In this document: piece by piece, positions 19,870 through 29,367 of the stretch | Position numbering within the stretch: the stretch's first letter is position 1 | Layout of the letters: each line of letters starts with the position of its first letter | Origin: Flagellimonas okinawensis | Lineage (GTDB): Bacteria > Bacteroidota > Bacteroidia > Flavobacteriales > Flavobacteriaceae | DNA length: 64,000 bases | NCBI RefSeq assembly: GCF_029194005.1 | Contig: NZ_JARFVA010000002.1 | Span: 620,001-684,000 of the forward strand | Reading direction: 5' to 3' | The notes under the pieces: generated by a model | Seen by the model: only the letters and a program-made list of their open reading frames with translations | Databases searched by the model: none | What the model was told of the DNA's origin: nothing | Made by a program: the position numbers and the translations under genes

Positions 19870-20622
19870 ATGAAGAAAAACTTTCTAAAGGCGATTCTCG
19901 CCGTCCTACTTTTAACTAGTTGCGAAATGACAAATTCAAAACCACTCGTAATCGGACACCGTGGTGCCATGGGGCATGAGACCGAAAACACATTGGCATC
20001 TGTTCAAAAAGCGATGGATCTTGGGGTGGATATGATCGAGATCGACGTATTTAAAATCGATAGTGGGGAGATTGTTGTTTTTCATGATGAAACGGTGGAC
20101 AGACTAGCTAATTCTGGCGGAAATATTGAGGAATACAACATTATGCAGCTTAAAGATCTCATCCTGGATGGAGGGCATAAAATTCCGATGTTGCAGAGTG
20201 TGTTAAAGCTCATAAATAATCAGGTTGCCTTAAATATAGAACTCAAGGGGGACGATACCGCGGAAACGGTAGGCCGTATTGTCGATTATTATGTAAAAAG
20301 TCAAGGTTGGAGTCTGGAAAACATCGTCATTTCCAGTTTTAAATGGGATGAGTTAAGGTCTATGAGAGCTAAAAACAAGGATATCCAAATCGCTGTGCTA
20401 ACAGAAGATGATCCTTTGCAGGCCATAGAAGTGGCCAAAGAATTGAACGCGGTGGCAATCAACCCCAATTATACCACTTTAACCCCAGAGAATACAGCCA
20501 AAATCCAATCTGAGGGATTTAAGGTGTACACATGGACGGTCAACGAACCTGAAAACATTCAAAAAATGATTGAATTCGGGGTCGACGGAATCATTACCAA
20601 TTATCCGGAACGTGTGAAGTAA
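19870..20622 (+). CDS. ugpQ-like: Glycerophosphodiester phosphodiesterase lipoprotein
   Basis: 250 residues with a lipoprotein signal (AVLLLTSC). GDPD motifs are all present: VIGHRGAMGHETENT at the start of the barrel, MIEIDVFKI and VVFHDETVDR for metal and catalysis, LNIELKG, and the closing VDGIITNYPERVK. The enzyme cleaves glycerophosphodiesters to glycerol 3-phosphate and an alcohol, here outside the cytoplasm. It overlaps the next gene by one base (TAATG). Together with the opposite glpF and glpK genes it suggests use of glycerol from lipids. Confidence 0.92.
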   Translation: MKKNFLKAILAVLLLTSCEMTNSKPLVIGHRGAMGHETENTLASVQKAMDLGVDMIEIDVFKIDSGEIVVFHDETVDRLANSGGNIEEYNIMQLKDLILDGGHKIPMLQSVLKLINNQVALNIELKGDDTAETVGRIVDYYVKSQGWSLENIVISSFKWDELRSMRAKNKDIQIAVLTEDDPLQAIEVAKELNAVAINPNYTTLTPENTAKIQSEGFKVYTWTVNEPENIQKMIEFGVDGIITNYPERVK

Positions 20623-21887
20623 TGTTCGATGTCATTATTGTTGGAGGAGGCGCAGCAGGATTTTATGCTGCAATTCAAATAGCCGAACTCAACCCCAATT
20701 TAAACATTGCCATATTCGAAAGAGGTAAAACAGTCCTTTCCAAGGTAAAAGTATCAGGAGGAGGACGTTGCAATGTTACCCATGGGGAGTTTATGCCCAG
20801 AGAACTGGCTACCAATTATCCAAGAGGTGAAAAAGAGCTGCTAGGGCCTTTTCATAAATATGCTCCCATGGATGTAATGGCTTTTTTCGAGGAAAGGGGC
20901 GTGCCTCTTAAAATTGAAGACGATGGGCGTGTTTTTCCCCAAAGTGATTCTTCGCAGAGTATAATAGATTGCTTGGTAGGGGAAGCGCATCGATTAGGGG
21001 TACAGGTTTTGAAGAATAGTTCGGTAAAGACTTTGGAAAAAGTTGAAGCTGGCTGGCAGGTCACAACAATGAACAAACATTACCAATCCAAAAAGCTATT
21101 GCTGACTACAGGAAGTAACCCGAAAATCTGGAAACAATTGGAAAATTTGGGTCATCACATTATTGCTCCCGTGCCCTCATTGTTCACCTTTAACATTAAG
21201 GATCAACGAATAGATGGAATACAGGGCATAAGCACGTTTGCCACCGTGGAGGTGATGCCAAAGAAAACTTTCCATACCAATGTGGAAGGCTTAGGTTTAA
21301 AAAGTGGGGTAAAAGATGAACCGGTGCTTTATTCCGATGGACCACTTTTAATAACACATTGGGGACTGAGCGGACCGGCCATTTTAAAGTTGTCCGCATG
21401 GGGCGCAAACATTTTAAACGATTACAATTACAATTTTAAGATCAAGGTGAATTGGCTGCCCGATTATAGCACCGAATCTATGGAGGCCTATCTGAAGCAA
21501 ATCAAAGAGATGGAAGCCAAGAAAACAGTTATGCGTACCAATGTGACCGACCTTCCCAAACGGTTGTGGAAACGATTGGTGGAAGCGGCCCGGATTATGC
21601 CTGCCGAACGTTGGGCAGATATCAACAAAGAGCAACTAGGTATGCTGGCCGAACAATTGACGGCCTCTTCATTTAAGGTCGAGGGTAAGAGCACATTTAA
21701 AGAAGAGTTCGTTACTGCTGGTGGTGTTGATTTAAAAGAAATCAACTTTAAGACATTCGAGAGCAAACTGCACCCCGGTCTTTATTTTGCAGGAGAAATA
21801 ATTAATGTGGATGCCATTACTGGCGGATTCAACTTCCAAAATGCGTGGACAGGGGCTTATATTGCAGCCCAAGCCATTGCCTCATAA
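20622..21887 (+). CDS. HI0933/YhiN-family flavoprotein (NAD(P)/FAD-dependent oxidoreductase)
   Basis: 421 residues. The N-terminal Rossmann motif VIIVGGGAAGFYAA binds FAD, followed by the family hallmark KVKVSGGGRCNVTH. The C-terminus has the second FAD motif HPGLYFAGEIINVDAITGG, GFNFQNAW. This family is widespread, cytoplasmic and of poorly known function. The start codon overlaps the stop of the phosphodiesterase gene, so the two are translated together, but a shared pathway is not evident. Confidence 0.92.
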   Translation: MFDVIIVGGGAAGFYAAIQIAELNPNLNIAIFERGKTVLSKVKVSGGGRCNVTHGEFMPRELATNYPRGEKELLGPFHKYAPMDVMAFFEERGVPLKIEDDGRVFPQSDSSQSIIDCLVGEAHRLGVQVLKNSSVKTLEKVEAGWQVTTMNKHYQSKKLLLTTGSNPKIWKQLENLGHHIIAPVPSLFTFNIKDQRIDGIQGISTFATVEVMPKKTFHTNVEGLGLKSGVKDEPVLYSDGPLLITHWGLSGPAILKLSAWGANILNDYNYNFKIKVNWLPDYSTESMEAYLKQIKEMEAKKTVMRTNVTDLPKRLWKRLVEAARIMPAERWADINKEQLGMLAEQLTASSFKVEGKSTFKEEFVTAGGVDLKEINFKTFESKLHPGLYFAGEIINVDAITGGFNFQNAWTGAYIAAQAIAS

Positions 21888-21889
21888 AA

Positions 21890-22618
21890 TTATTGCAATA
21901 ACATAGCGATCCAAGCTGCTATCGAGGCACCCAAGATAGGTCCTACCACAGGTACCCATGCATAGTTCCAACCATTACTCCCTTTATTTTTAAGTGGCAA
22001 TAGTGCATGCACAATCCTTGGTCCCAGATCCCTTGCCGGGTTAATGGCATAACCAGTAGTGCCGCCCAAGGATAAACCTATGCCCCAGACTATCAAAGAA
22101 ACAGGCAGAGCACCGAGCGAGCCCAGGCCTATTATGGCATCGTCCGTAGATAGAATAGCATCTGTAAAGTAAAGCACAGAAAAAACAAGTACAAAGGTTC
22201 CCAATAATTCAGAAAACAGATTTATAAATGTGTTTGGGATTGCGGGTGCCGTACAAAAAACACCTCGCTTGGTCCCACCATCTTCGGTAGCATCAAAATG
22301 ATCTTTATTGACCAGCCAAACACAAAAGGCAGCGAACATGGCACCGATGAACTGTGCCAATATATAGCTTGGAACTTGGTCCCATGGAAATTCACCAGCA
22401 ATGGCCAGACCGATACTAACAGCAGGGTTGATATGCGCGCCACTATGTGGGCCTGCGACCACAACACCGGTATAAACGGCAAAGGCCCAACCTGTGGTGA
22501 TTACGATCCAGCCAGAGCCATTGCCATAGGTTTTTTGAAGGGATACATTGGCGTTTACGCCACAACCGAGTACCATCAACAAAAAAGTACCTACGATTTC
22601 AGATACAAAAGGAGTCAT
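21890..22618 (-). CDS. glpF: Aquaglyceroporin (glycerol uptake facilitator)
   Basis: 242 residues with six membrane segments and both half-helix motifs, HINPAVS and YAINPARDLGPR. An Asp after the second NPAR is typical of glycerol-conducting members rather than strict water channels. It lies 35 bp downstream of glpK on the same strand, so kinase and channel form one unit for glycerol uptake and trapping. Such channels also admit arsenite, which may matter given the arsenic-methylation genes at 54.7-57.1 kb. It converges with the flavoprotein gene with only 2 bp between them. Confidence 0.94.
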   Translation of the reverse strand: MTPFVSEIVGTFLLMVLGCGVNANVSLQKTYGNGSGWIVITTGWAFAVYTGVVVAGPHSGAHINPAVSIGLAIAGEFPWDQVPSYILAQFIGAMFAAFCVWLVNKDHFDATEDGGTKRGVFCTAPAIPNTFINLFSELLGTFVLVFSVLYFTDAILSTDDAIIGLGSLGALPVSLIVWGIGLSLGGTTGYAINPARDLGPRIVHALLPLKNKGSNGWNYAWVPVVGPILGASIAAWIAMLLQ

Positions 22619-22653
22619 ATGTAAAAAGGAATGTTAGTGTTTATGATTTGATT

Positions 22654-24150
22654 TTAAGGGTTCTCCGTCCAGAACTCCAAAGCTTTTATAGCCTTGTACC
22701 AGTCTTTGATACCTGCATCTATTTTTTTTCTTTCTTGTGTAGGATTAAAGTGGACATCGGTCTGCCAAATATCCTGTATTTCTTCTGGACTTTCCCAGTA
22801 CCCAACAGCGAGACCAGACAAATAAGCGGCTCCCATAACTGTAGTTTCCACAATCTTTGGTCGTACCGTGACCGTGTTCAATACATCGGCCTGGAACTGC
22901 ATCAACATGTCGTTTACCGTAGCTCCACCATCAACGCGAAGTTCTTTTATCGAGATTCCAGAATCGGCCTCCATCGCTTTTAATATATCCATGGTTTGGT
23001 AGGCAATGGATTCCAGGGCCGCACGGGCAATATGTGCATCTGTGCTTCCCCGGGTTAAACCAAATATGGTTCCTTGGGCCTTTTGGTTCCAATGTGGAGC
23101 GCCCAATCCTGCAAAGGCGGGGACAAAAACAACTCCTTCGGTATTATCCACGGACCCAGCCAAGCGTTCTACCTCTGCCGATGTTTTTATAATATTCAGA
23201 CTATCCCGAAGCCACTGGACTACCGCTCCAGCAATAAAAATGCTTCCTTCCAGCGCATAATGTGTTTTACCGTTAATTTTCCAAGCTACTGTGGTAAGCA
23301 GATTGTTTTCGGAAACAATCGGCTTTTCCCCAATGTTCATTAACATAAAGCAACCTGTACCGTAGGTGTTTTTGACCATGCCCTGCTTGGTGCACATTTG
23401 CCCAAATAATGCTGCTTGTTGGTCGCCCGCGATTCCTGCAATGGGTATGGGAGTCGCAAAAAGATTGGGACTTGTATGACCGTAAATCTCACTGGACTGC
23501 TTTACCTCCGGGAGCATGCTTTTTGGAATCGTCAACAATTCCAAGAGCTCATCGTCCCAGTCCATCGTATTTATATTGAACAGCATGGACCGGCATGCAT
23601 TGGTAACATCGGTAATATGTAGCCCGCCATCCGTCATTTTCCATATAAGCCATGAATCTATGGTTCCCATGATCAAATCACCTGCCTCCGCTTTTTCTCG
23701 AGCTCCCTCTACATTGTCCAAAATCCACTTTACCTTGGTTCCGGAAAAATACGAATCGATGACCAACCCCGTTTTTTTACGGATCAGATCGGATTTGCCT
23801 TCTTTCTTCAACTCATCGCAATAGTCGGCCGTTCTTTTGTCCTGCCAAACAATGGCGTTATAAATGGGCTCGCTGGTATTTCTGTCCCATACAACAACGG
23901 TTTCTCGCTGATTGGTGATACCTATCGCGGCCATTTGCGAAGCTTTGAGACCTTTTTTGCTCACTGCTTCGGCTGCCATTCCTGCTTGGGTAGACCAGAT
24001 TTCGTCCGGGTCGTGTTCAACCCAGCCCGGTTTTGGAAATATTTGTGTGAATTCTTTTTGTGCTACGGAAATAATGGTTCCCTTCTTATCAAAAACCACG
24101 GCACGGGAACTGGTAGTACCTTGGTCCAAAGCAAGGATGTATTGATTCAT
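22654..24150 (-). CDS. glpK: Glycerol kinase
   Basis: 498 residues, the standard FGGY-kinase length. It starts with [20 protein letters not shown] (phosphate binding) and carries [24 protein letters not shown] and [12 protein letters not shown]. The C-terminal ATP-binding part has [19 protein letters not shown]. It phosphorylates glycerol to glycerol 3-phosphate in the cytoplasm. It is upstream of glpF in the same unit. A glpD dehydrogenase is not in the window. Confidence 0.97.
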   Translation of the reverse strand: MNQYILALDQGTTSSRAVVFDKKGTIISVAQKEFTQIFPKPGWVEHDPDEIWSTQAGMAAEAVSKKGLKASQMAAIGITNQRETVVVWDRNTSEPIYNAIVWQDKRTADYCDELKKEGKSDLIRKKTGLVIDSYFSGTKVKWILDNVEGAREKAEAGDLIMGTIDSWLIWKMTDGGLHITDVTNACRSMLFNINTMDWDDELLELLTIPKSMLPEVKQSSEIYGHTSPNLFATPIPIAGIAGDQQAALFGQMCTKQGMVKNTYGTGCFMLMNIGEKPIVSENNLLTTVAWKINGKTHYALEGSIFIAGAVVQWLRDSLNIIKTSAEVERLAGSVDNTEGVVFVPAFAGLGAPHWNQKAQGTIFGLTRGSTDAHIARAALESIAYQTMDILKAMEADSGISIKELRVDGGATVNDMLMQFQADVLNTVTVRPKIVETTVMGAAYLSGLAVGYWESPEEIQDIWQTDVHFNPTQERKKIDAGIKDWYKAIKALEFWTENP

Positions 24151-24210
24151 TTTATTAATTTAAGTGCGTTTGAATTTACTAAAATTAATTCGGGTTTGGA
24201 ATCCAACGTT

Positions 24211-24750
24211 ATGGGGAATACTTATATAGCCTTGTTAAGGGGAATAAATGTCAGCGGCCAAAAGAAGATAAAAATGGCCGAGTTAAGAAATGTTTTGGGG
24301 GATGCTGGCTTAAAACACCTACAAACCTATATCCAAAGCGGGAACATTGTTTTTGACAGTGAACTTACTGACAAAGAAAAGATTGAAGTATTGATAACAA
24401 GAACAATTCAAACCAGTTTTGGCTTTGATGTACCAACTCTAGTGATTCGGAAAGATAATGTTGAACAAATCCTGAATGGCAATCCTTTTTTAGAAAAGGA
24501 AGAAGAAAACAAATTATACTATGTTCTGTTGAAAAGCACTCCCAAGCAGGAGTTAGTGGAGATATTCAACCAGCTTCAGTATGAAAATGAAAGGTTTCAT
24601 ATTGCCCCCGATTGTGTTTATCTATTATGCAAAAATGGTTATGGAAGGGCTAAACTGAATAATAATCTAATTGAAAGGAAACTGGGTGTGCAGGCCACTA
24701 CTCGAAACCATAAAACCATGCTGAAACTTTTGGAAATGACTTCGTCTTAG
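24211..24750 (+). CDS. DUF1697 family protein
   Basis: 179 residues from ATG at 24211. The frame stays open far upstream, but that part lies antisense to glpK; the family start is MGNTYIALLRGINVSGQKKI. The conserved ..HLQTYIQSGNIVFDS.. block and the C-terminal GRAKLNNNLIERKLGVQATT,RN segment are typical of DUF1697, a family without a firmly known function. It diverges from glpK (60 bp) and converges with tspO, overlapping it by 4 bp. Confidence 0.88.
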   Translation: MGNTYIALLRGINVSGQKKIKMAELRNVLGDAGLKHLQTYIQSGNIVFDSELTDKEKIEVLITRTIQTSFGFDVPTLVIRKDNVEQILNGNPFLEKEEENKLYYVLLKSTPKQELVEIFNQLQYENERFHIAPDCVYLLCKNGYGRAKLNNNLIERKLGVQATTRNHKTMLKLLEMTSS

Positions 24751-25223
24751 GGATTGAGCTCCCATATTTTGTAATTGAGAGCAGACGCAAAGGCCACCCA
24801 TAAAACATAGGGGACCATTAAAAGAGCTGCAGGTTTACTAATTACTTTAAACCATTTTATGGTTAGGATGATCATCGTCAACAAGGCCAAGATTACCACC
24901 ATTCCGCCCAACGGATTTTTAAGTCCGAAGAAAACGATGCTCCACAAGGCATTGAGCAATAATTGGAATACAAAATGGTACAATGCCGTTTTTACCCATA
25001 TGTGGTGGTACCCTTTGCTCCAAACTATACCGGCAGCAACTCCCATCATAATGTACAGAGCTGTCCACACAGGGGCAAATAACCAGTTGGGAGGCGTAAA
25101 GGATGGTTTGTTTAGGGTAACATACCAATCGTTGACGGAACTTTGGGTCGCAATGCTGGATAAAAATCCAATAGCAAGGCAGACCAATACACTTACGGTT
25201 ATGTAAACGATTCGTTTTTTCAT
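24747..25223 (-). CDS. tspO: TspO/MBR family membrane protein
   Basis: 158 residues with five predicted membrane helices. The family motifs WYVTLNKPSFTPPNWLFAPV and the later VFFGLKNP and PYVLWVAFASALNYKIWELN are intact. TspO proteins bind tetrapyrroles and related ligands in the membrane. The gene diverges from mvaD; the physiological ligand here is unknown. Confidence 0.93.
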   Translation of the reverse strand: MKKRIVYITVSVLVCLAIGFLSSIATQSSVNDWYVTLNKPSFTPPNWLFAPVWTALYIMMGVAAGIVWSKGYHHIWVKTALYHFVFQLLLNALWSIVFFGLKNPLGGMVVILALLTMIILTIKWFKVISKPAALLMVPYVLWVAFASALNYKIWELNP

Positions 25224-25290
25224 GGTTGGCGCAACTTCGACTAAAATAAGAATTTATTTGAATCCAATTTCCAGTAAGTTTGCCGCTGCT

Positions 25291-25298
25291 TATATTTG
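25291..25298 (+). promoter_or_regulatory. Likely -7 promoter box of mvaD
   Basis: TATATTTG matches the Bacteroidota -7 consensus TAnnTTTG exactly and lies 19 bp before ATG 25318. It supports that start over a longer frame beginning near 25222. A -33 TTTG at normal distance is not evident. Confidence 0.45.
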
Positions 25299-25317
25299 TC
25301 GTATCAATCCATTCCCA

Positions 25318-26403
25318 ATGACGGAAAAAGATTTTTTGCCGAGTGCTTATCAGAACTCACTTAAAGAAGGTAAGGTTACATGGAAGGCACCGAGCAACAT
25401 TGCGTTGGTCAAGTATTGGGGGAAAAGACCTGTTCAAATTCCTGCGAACCCTTCCATCAGCTTCACATTGGATACTTGTGCTACAACCACATCCATTACT
25501 TTTAAAGAAAAGGATGATAAAGAAGTACTTTCGTTCGATTTGCTTTTTGAAGGTAGGCCAAAGGAGGATTTTAAACCTAAGATCCAGACATTTTTGGAGC
25601 GAATTGAAACATATTTGCCCTTTTTAAAATCATATCATTTTATAATAGAAACGTCCAACTCCTTTCCACATAGCAGTGGGATTGCGTCCTCTGCAAGCGG
25701 TATGGCAGCACTTTCGATGTGCTTAATGGATATCGAAAGGCAATTGAACCCTTCGATGGAGGAATCAACTTTCTTGGCCAAAGCCTCTTTTTTGGCCCGT
25801 TTGGGCTCGGGAAGTGCTTGTCGAAGCATCAAGGGAAGCTTGGTTCAATGGGGAAAGCACATGCATATCCCTGGTAGCTCCGATTTGTACGGTGTTCCAT
25901 ATCCCTTTGAGGTTAATGCTGTTTTTCAAACCTATTGCGATACTATTTTATTGGTTCACAAGGGACAAAAACAAGTGAGCAGCACGGTAGGGCATAATTT
26001 GATGCACAACCATCCCTATGCGGATAACAGATTTCAACAGGCAGGCACCAATTTGAACCAATTGAAACCCATTTTGGCCAGTGGAGATTTAGAAGGATTT
26101 ATCAAGTTGGTGGAAAGTGAGGCCCTGACCTTACATGCCATGATGATGACAAGTAGCCCTTATTTTATTTTGATGAAGCCGGATACCTTGGAGATTATCA
26201 ATAAAATATGGCAATACCGTGAGGAGACCAAAATACCGGTTTGTTTTACTTTGGATGCCGGTGCCAATGTGCATTTGCTCTATCCGGTAGCTGCCAAGGA
26301 AAAGGTGCAGATGTTTATTGAGGATGAATTGGCACCACATTGCGAGAACGGTCAATATATTCACGATAAAGTTGGGTCCGGTGCAATTAAAATAAACAGT
26401 TAA
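25318..26403 (+). CDS. mvaD: Diphosphomevalonate decarboxylase
   Basis: 361 residues from ATG 25318. The GHMP-kinase fold shows the family's N-terminal APSNIALVKYWGKRP, the phosphate loop FPHSSGIASSASGMAALS and LARLGSGSACRSIKGS, where the catalytic region sits, plus a C-terminal LDAGANVHLLY. The enzyme converts mevalonate diphosphate to isopentenyl diphosphate with ATP. It heads the mevalonate block and is followed by a terminator-like hairpin, then by the mevalonate kinase-like gene. Use of the mevalonate route instead of the MEP route is known in Flavobacteriaceae. Confidence 0.95.
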   Translation: MTEKDFLPSAYQNSLKEGKVTWKAPSNIALVKYWGKRPVQIPANPSISFTLDTCATTTSITFKEKDDKEVLSFDLLFEGRPKEDFKPKIQTFLERIETYLPFLKSYHFIIETSNSFPHSSGIASSASGMAALSMCLMDIERQLNPSMEESTFLAKASFLARLGSGSACRSIKGSLVQWGKHMHIPGSSDLYGVPYPFEVNAVFQTYCDTILLVHKGQKQVSSTVGHNLMHNHPYADNRFQQAGTNLNQLKPILASGDLEGFIKLVESEALTLHAMMMTSSPYFILMKPDTLEIINKIWQYREETKIPVCFTLDAGANVHLLYPVAAKEKVQMFIEDELAPHCENGQYIHDKVGSGAIKINS

Positions 26404-26408
26404 AAATG

Positions 26409-26429
26409 AACAGCTAAGCTGTTTTTTTA
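26409..26429 (+). terminator. Rho-independent terminator after mvaD
   Basis: AACAGCTAAGCTGTT forms a 5-7 bp stem with a tiny loop and is followed by a run of seven T. It begins 6 bp after the mvaD stop codon, so mvaD may be a separate transcript from the next gene, or the site may attenuate. Confidence 0.65.
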
Positions 26430-26544
26430 CGTTATTTGCCAAGATTTTAGACCCAAGAAAACAGGTTTTTGAAGATAAAATTTATTTGTTTATCAAATTT
26501 TATCAAACATTAAACAAAATTTGTTTGTATCTTAGTAGTATCAT

Positions 26545-27483
26545 ATGAAAGGTCCATTATTTTATTCCAAGATTTTATTGTTCGGGGAGTACGGCATTAT
26601 TAAAGACTCCAAAGGTCTTTCCATACCCTATAATTTTTTTAAGGGTGCGCTTAAATGGGACGGAAGCGATTCCCAAATGGCACAGGAATCCAACAAGAGT
26701 CTCAAGGCGTATGCCGAGTACCTCAAAGTATTGGAAATAAAGGAAGAAGGTTTGGTATCTTTTGATATTCAGGCATTGGAAAAAGACGTGGCCGATGGAA
26801 TGTATTTTGATAGTTCCATTCCCCAAGGCTACGGTATTGGAAGCAGTGGGGCATTGGTAGCCGCTATTTACGATCGCTATGCTACGGACAAAATAACGGT
26901 TTTGGAAAACCTGACTAGGGAAAAATTACTTCAATTGAAGAAGATTTTCGGTAAAATGGAATCTTTCTTCCATGGAAAATCATCCGGTTTAGATCCTTTG
27001 AACAGTTATTTGAGCTTACCCATTCTGATCAATTCCAAGGATAACATCGAATCTACAAGCATACCCTCTCAGAATACCGAGGGTAAAGGTGCTGTATTCT
27101 TGTTAGATAGTGGTATGACAGGGGAAACCGCACCTATGGTGCAACTCTTTATGGAAAACATGAAGCAGGAAGGTTTCCGTAACATGATCAAAAACCAGTT
27201 TATAAAACACACCGATGCGTGTGTAGAGGACTTTTTGAATGGAAACATGAAATCGTTGTTTGGCAACCTAAAACAGCTTTCGCATGTAGTTTTCGATCAT
27301 TTTAAACCGATGATTCCATCAAAATTCCATCAACTCTGGCAAAATGGAATCGAGACCAATGATTATTACTTAAAGCTCTGCGGTTCTGGTGGCGGAGGAT
27401 ATATTTTGGGATTCACCCAAGATTTGGAAAAGGCCAAAAAGGCGCTGGAAGGCCATACGCTGGAAGTAGTTTACAACTTCTAA
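26545..27483 (+). CDS. GHMP kinase, probable mevalonate kinase
   Basis: 312 residues. GHMP motifs in order: KILLFGEYGIIKDSKGLSIP at the N-terminus, the ATP loop PQGYGIGSSGALVAA, GKSSGLDPLNSYLS, and the C-terminal LCGSGGGGYILGF. Flavobacterial homologs next to mvaD are taken as mevalonate or phosphomevalonate kinase; the context supports this, the exact step is inferred. It lies 10 bp before the UbiA-type gene, as a two-gene unit. Confidence 0.88.
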   Translation: MKGPLFYSKILLFGEYGIIKDSKGLSIPYNFFKGALKWDGSDSQMAQESNKSLKAYAEYLKVLEIKEEGLVSFDIQALEKDVADGMYFDSSIPQGYGIGSSGALVAAIYDRYATDKITVLENLTREKLLQLKKIFGKMESFFHGKSSGLDPLNSYLSLPILINSKDNIESTSIPSQNTEGKGAVFLLDSGMTGETAPMVQLFMENMKQEGFRNMIKNQFIKHTDACVEDFLNGNMKSLFGNLKQLSHVVFDHFKPMIPSKFHQLWQNGIETNDYYLKLCGSGGGGYILGFTQDLEKAKKALEGHTLEVVYNF

Positions 27484-27493
27484 AAGCAATCTC

Positions 27494-28399
27494 ATGCTTA
27501 GTAGAAAAAACAAACTCTTGCTTTTTAAGCTGTTGAGTCTGTTTTCTGTAGTCAGGGGCTATAATATCCTGGTGATTACCTTGGCCCAATATCTGGCTTC
27601 CATTTATATTTTGGCACCGGATACTCCATTTCGCGGTGTAGTCCTGGACTTAAATTTATTTTTAATCGTAACAGCTTCTGCACTTACCATTGCCAGTGGA
27701 TACATTATCAATAATTTTTACGATGCTGAAAAGGACCTGATCAACAAGCCCACCAAAAGTATGTTGGATCGTTTGGTAAGTCAGCGATTTAAGCTCACGA
27801 CGTATTTTATCCTCAATTTTTTAGCTGTTTTTGCGGCAAGTTATATTTCATTTAGGGCGGTGCTATTTTTTTCCGCCTACATTTTTGGAATTTGGATATA
27901 TTCGCACAAACTCAAGCGTATACCCCTTTTGGGAAATTTGGTGTCGTCCACGTTGGCAATCGCGCCTTTTTTTGTTGTATTTGTGTACTATAAAAATTTC
28001 CAGACGGTAATTTTTGTCCATGCTATTTTCCTGTTCTTGTTGATTCTCGCTAGGGAAATGATCAAGGATTTGGAAAGTATGCCCGGAGATATGGCCCAGA
28101 ATTACAAGACTATCCCTATTATTTATGGTCCAAAAGTATCAAAAACCATTATTTCACTTTTGATCGTTTTCACCCTAATACCTGCGCTTTTGCTTATTAA
28201 AACCTTCGATATCGGGTATATGTACCTTTATTTTATGGCCTGTATTGTGCTTCTGGTCTTGTTTCTGGTTTTACTTTGGAAGGCCAACGGCAAAAAACAC
28301 TATGTATGGCTGCACAATATCATTAAGTTTATTATTGTGGCAGGGGTTTTCAGTATTCTATTGATCGATGTTGATGTAGTCCTGAACCGAATTTTGTAA
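27494..28399 (+). CDS. UbiA-family prenyltransferase (geranylgeranylglycerol-phosphate synthase type)
   Basis: 301 residues with about eight membrane helices. Both Asp-rich prenyl-diphosphate sites are visible: NNFYDAEKDLINKP and DLESMPGDMAQNYKTIP. UbiA enzymes transfer prenyl chains to aromatic or lipid acceptors. In this family of Flavobacteria the usual annotation is geranylgeranylglycerol-phosphate geranylgeranyltransferase, an archaeal-type lipid step; specificity is inferred. Placement directly after mevalonate genes fits use of the prenyl products. Confidence 0.88.
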   Translation: MLSRKNKLLLFKLLSLFSVVRGYNILVITLAQYLASIYILAPDTPFRGVVLDLNLFLIVTASALTIASGYIINNFYDAEKDLINKPTKSMLDRLVSQRFKLTTYFILNFLAVFAASYISFRAVLFFSAYIFGIWIYSHKLKRIPLLGNLVSSTLAIAPFFVVFVYYKNFQTVIFVHAIFLFLLILAREMIKDLESMPGDMAQNYKTIPIIYGPKVSKTIISLLIVFTLIPALLLIKTFDIGYMYLYFMACIVLLVLFLVLLWKANGKKHYVWLHNIIKFIIVAGVFSILLIDVDVVLNRIL

Positions 28400-28436
28400 T
28401 TCTTTGTTCTTTAGGTTTTTTGGAACGTAAAAAGAT

Positions 28437-28444
28437 TACATTTG
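28437..28444 (+). promoter_or_regulatory. Likely -7 promoter box of rluB-like gene
   Basis: TACATTTG is an exact TAnnTTTG match 16 bp before ATG 28460. It supports that start over the TTG at 28442, which would lie inside the promoter. No well-spaced -33 box is seen. Confidence 0.4.
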
Positions 28445-28459
28445 CAAAAAATTCGACTG

Positions 28460-29302
28460 ATGGCGAAATCAGACAACAGCAGGGGCAAGAGGCCTTCTAA
28501 AAACTTCAAGGGCGGTGATCGAAATAAACCGTTCGACAAAAAATTTTCTCCAAGACCCAAACAGAGCACACCGCGGAAAAACTCCAATCCGGATGAGATT
28601 CGTTTGAACCGTTATATTGCCAATGCGGGGATTTGTTCTAGACGGGAAGCCGACACATATATCGCCGCTGGAAATGTTACCGTAAACGGCAAAGCGGTGA
28701 CAGAAATGGGGTATAAGGTAAAACGTTCCGATGATGTTCGTTTTGATGGCAAACGACTCAATTTGGAAAAAAAGGAGTACGTTCTGCTGAACAAACCCAA
28801 GAACTTTATTACCACAACGAGTGATGAAAAAGGGCGACGCACGGTCATGGAGCTGATTTCCAGCGCTTCCAACAATCGCTTGTTACCAGTAGGCCGTTTA
28901 GATAGAAATACCACTGGCTTGTTACTTTTTACCAATGATGGTGATCTTACCAAAAAATTGACGCACCCTAAGCATAACGTGCGTAAAATTTATCATGTGC
29001 ATTTGGACAACAACCTAAGTTTGGGTGACCTCCATAAGATTGAAGCAGGACTTGAGTTGGAAGACGGCCCTATTTCTGTGGATAGTGTTAGTTACATACA
29101 AGGAGCACCCAAAAAAGAAGTGGGCGTTGAAATCCATAGTGGGAGAAACCGCATTGTACGCCGCATTTTTGAACATTTAGGTTACAACGTAGTAAAGTTG
29201 GACCGTGTAATCTTTGCCGGTTTAACCAAAAAAGATCTACCACGTGGCCATTGGAGACACTTGACCGAGCAAGAGGTCATCAATTTAAAGATGATAAAAT
29301 AA
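28460..29302 (+). CDS. rluB: RluB/RsuA-family 23S rRNA pseudouridine synthase
   Basis: 280 residues from ATG 28460. A basic, disordered N-terminal tail (about 45 residues, rich in Lys, Arg, Pro) precedes an S4 RNA-binding domain (RLNRYIANAGICSRREAD). The catalytic block VGRLDRNTTGLLLFTNDGDL carries the active Asp, and GRNRIVRRIFEHLGY is the RluB/RsuA hallmark. It converts specific uridines in rRNA to pseudouridine. The gene follows the UbiA-type gene but appears to have its own promoter. Confidence 0.95.
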   Translation: MAKSDNSRGKRPSKNFKGGDRNKPFDKKFSPRPKQSTPRKNSNPDEIRLNRYIANAGICSRREADTYIAAGNVTVNGKAVTEMGYKVKRSDDVRFDGKRLNLEKKEYVLLNKPKNFITTTSDEKGRRTVMELISSASNNRLLPVGRLDRNTTGLLLFTNDGDLTKKLTHPKHNVRKIYHVHLDNNLSLGDLHKIEAGLELEDGPISVDSVSYIQGAPKKEVGVEIHSGRNRIVRRIFEHLGYNVVKLDRVIFAGLTKKDLPRGHWRHLTEQEVINLKMIK

Positions 29303-29367
29303 TCCCTTTAGGGGTTATGGTAGATGACGTAAACTGTTTATCCACCGTAAATGCATTCGGCCAAAAG

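Noticed and set aside
23935-24210. N-terminal extension of the DUF1697 gene
   Set aside because: This part is antisense to glpK and does not resemble the family; ATG 24211 gives the standard beginning.
29304-29322. Hairpin AATCCC..GGGGTT after the rluB-like gene
   Set aside because: The stem needs G-T pairs and no T-run follows, so it is too weak to call a terminator.
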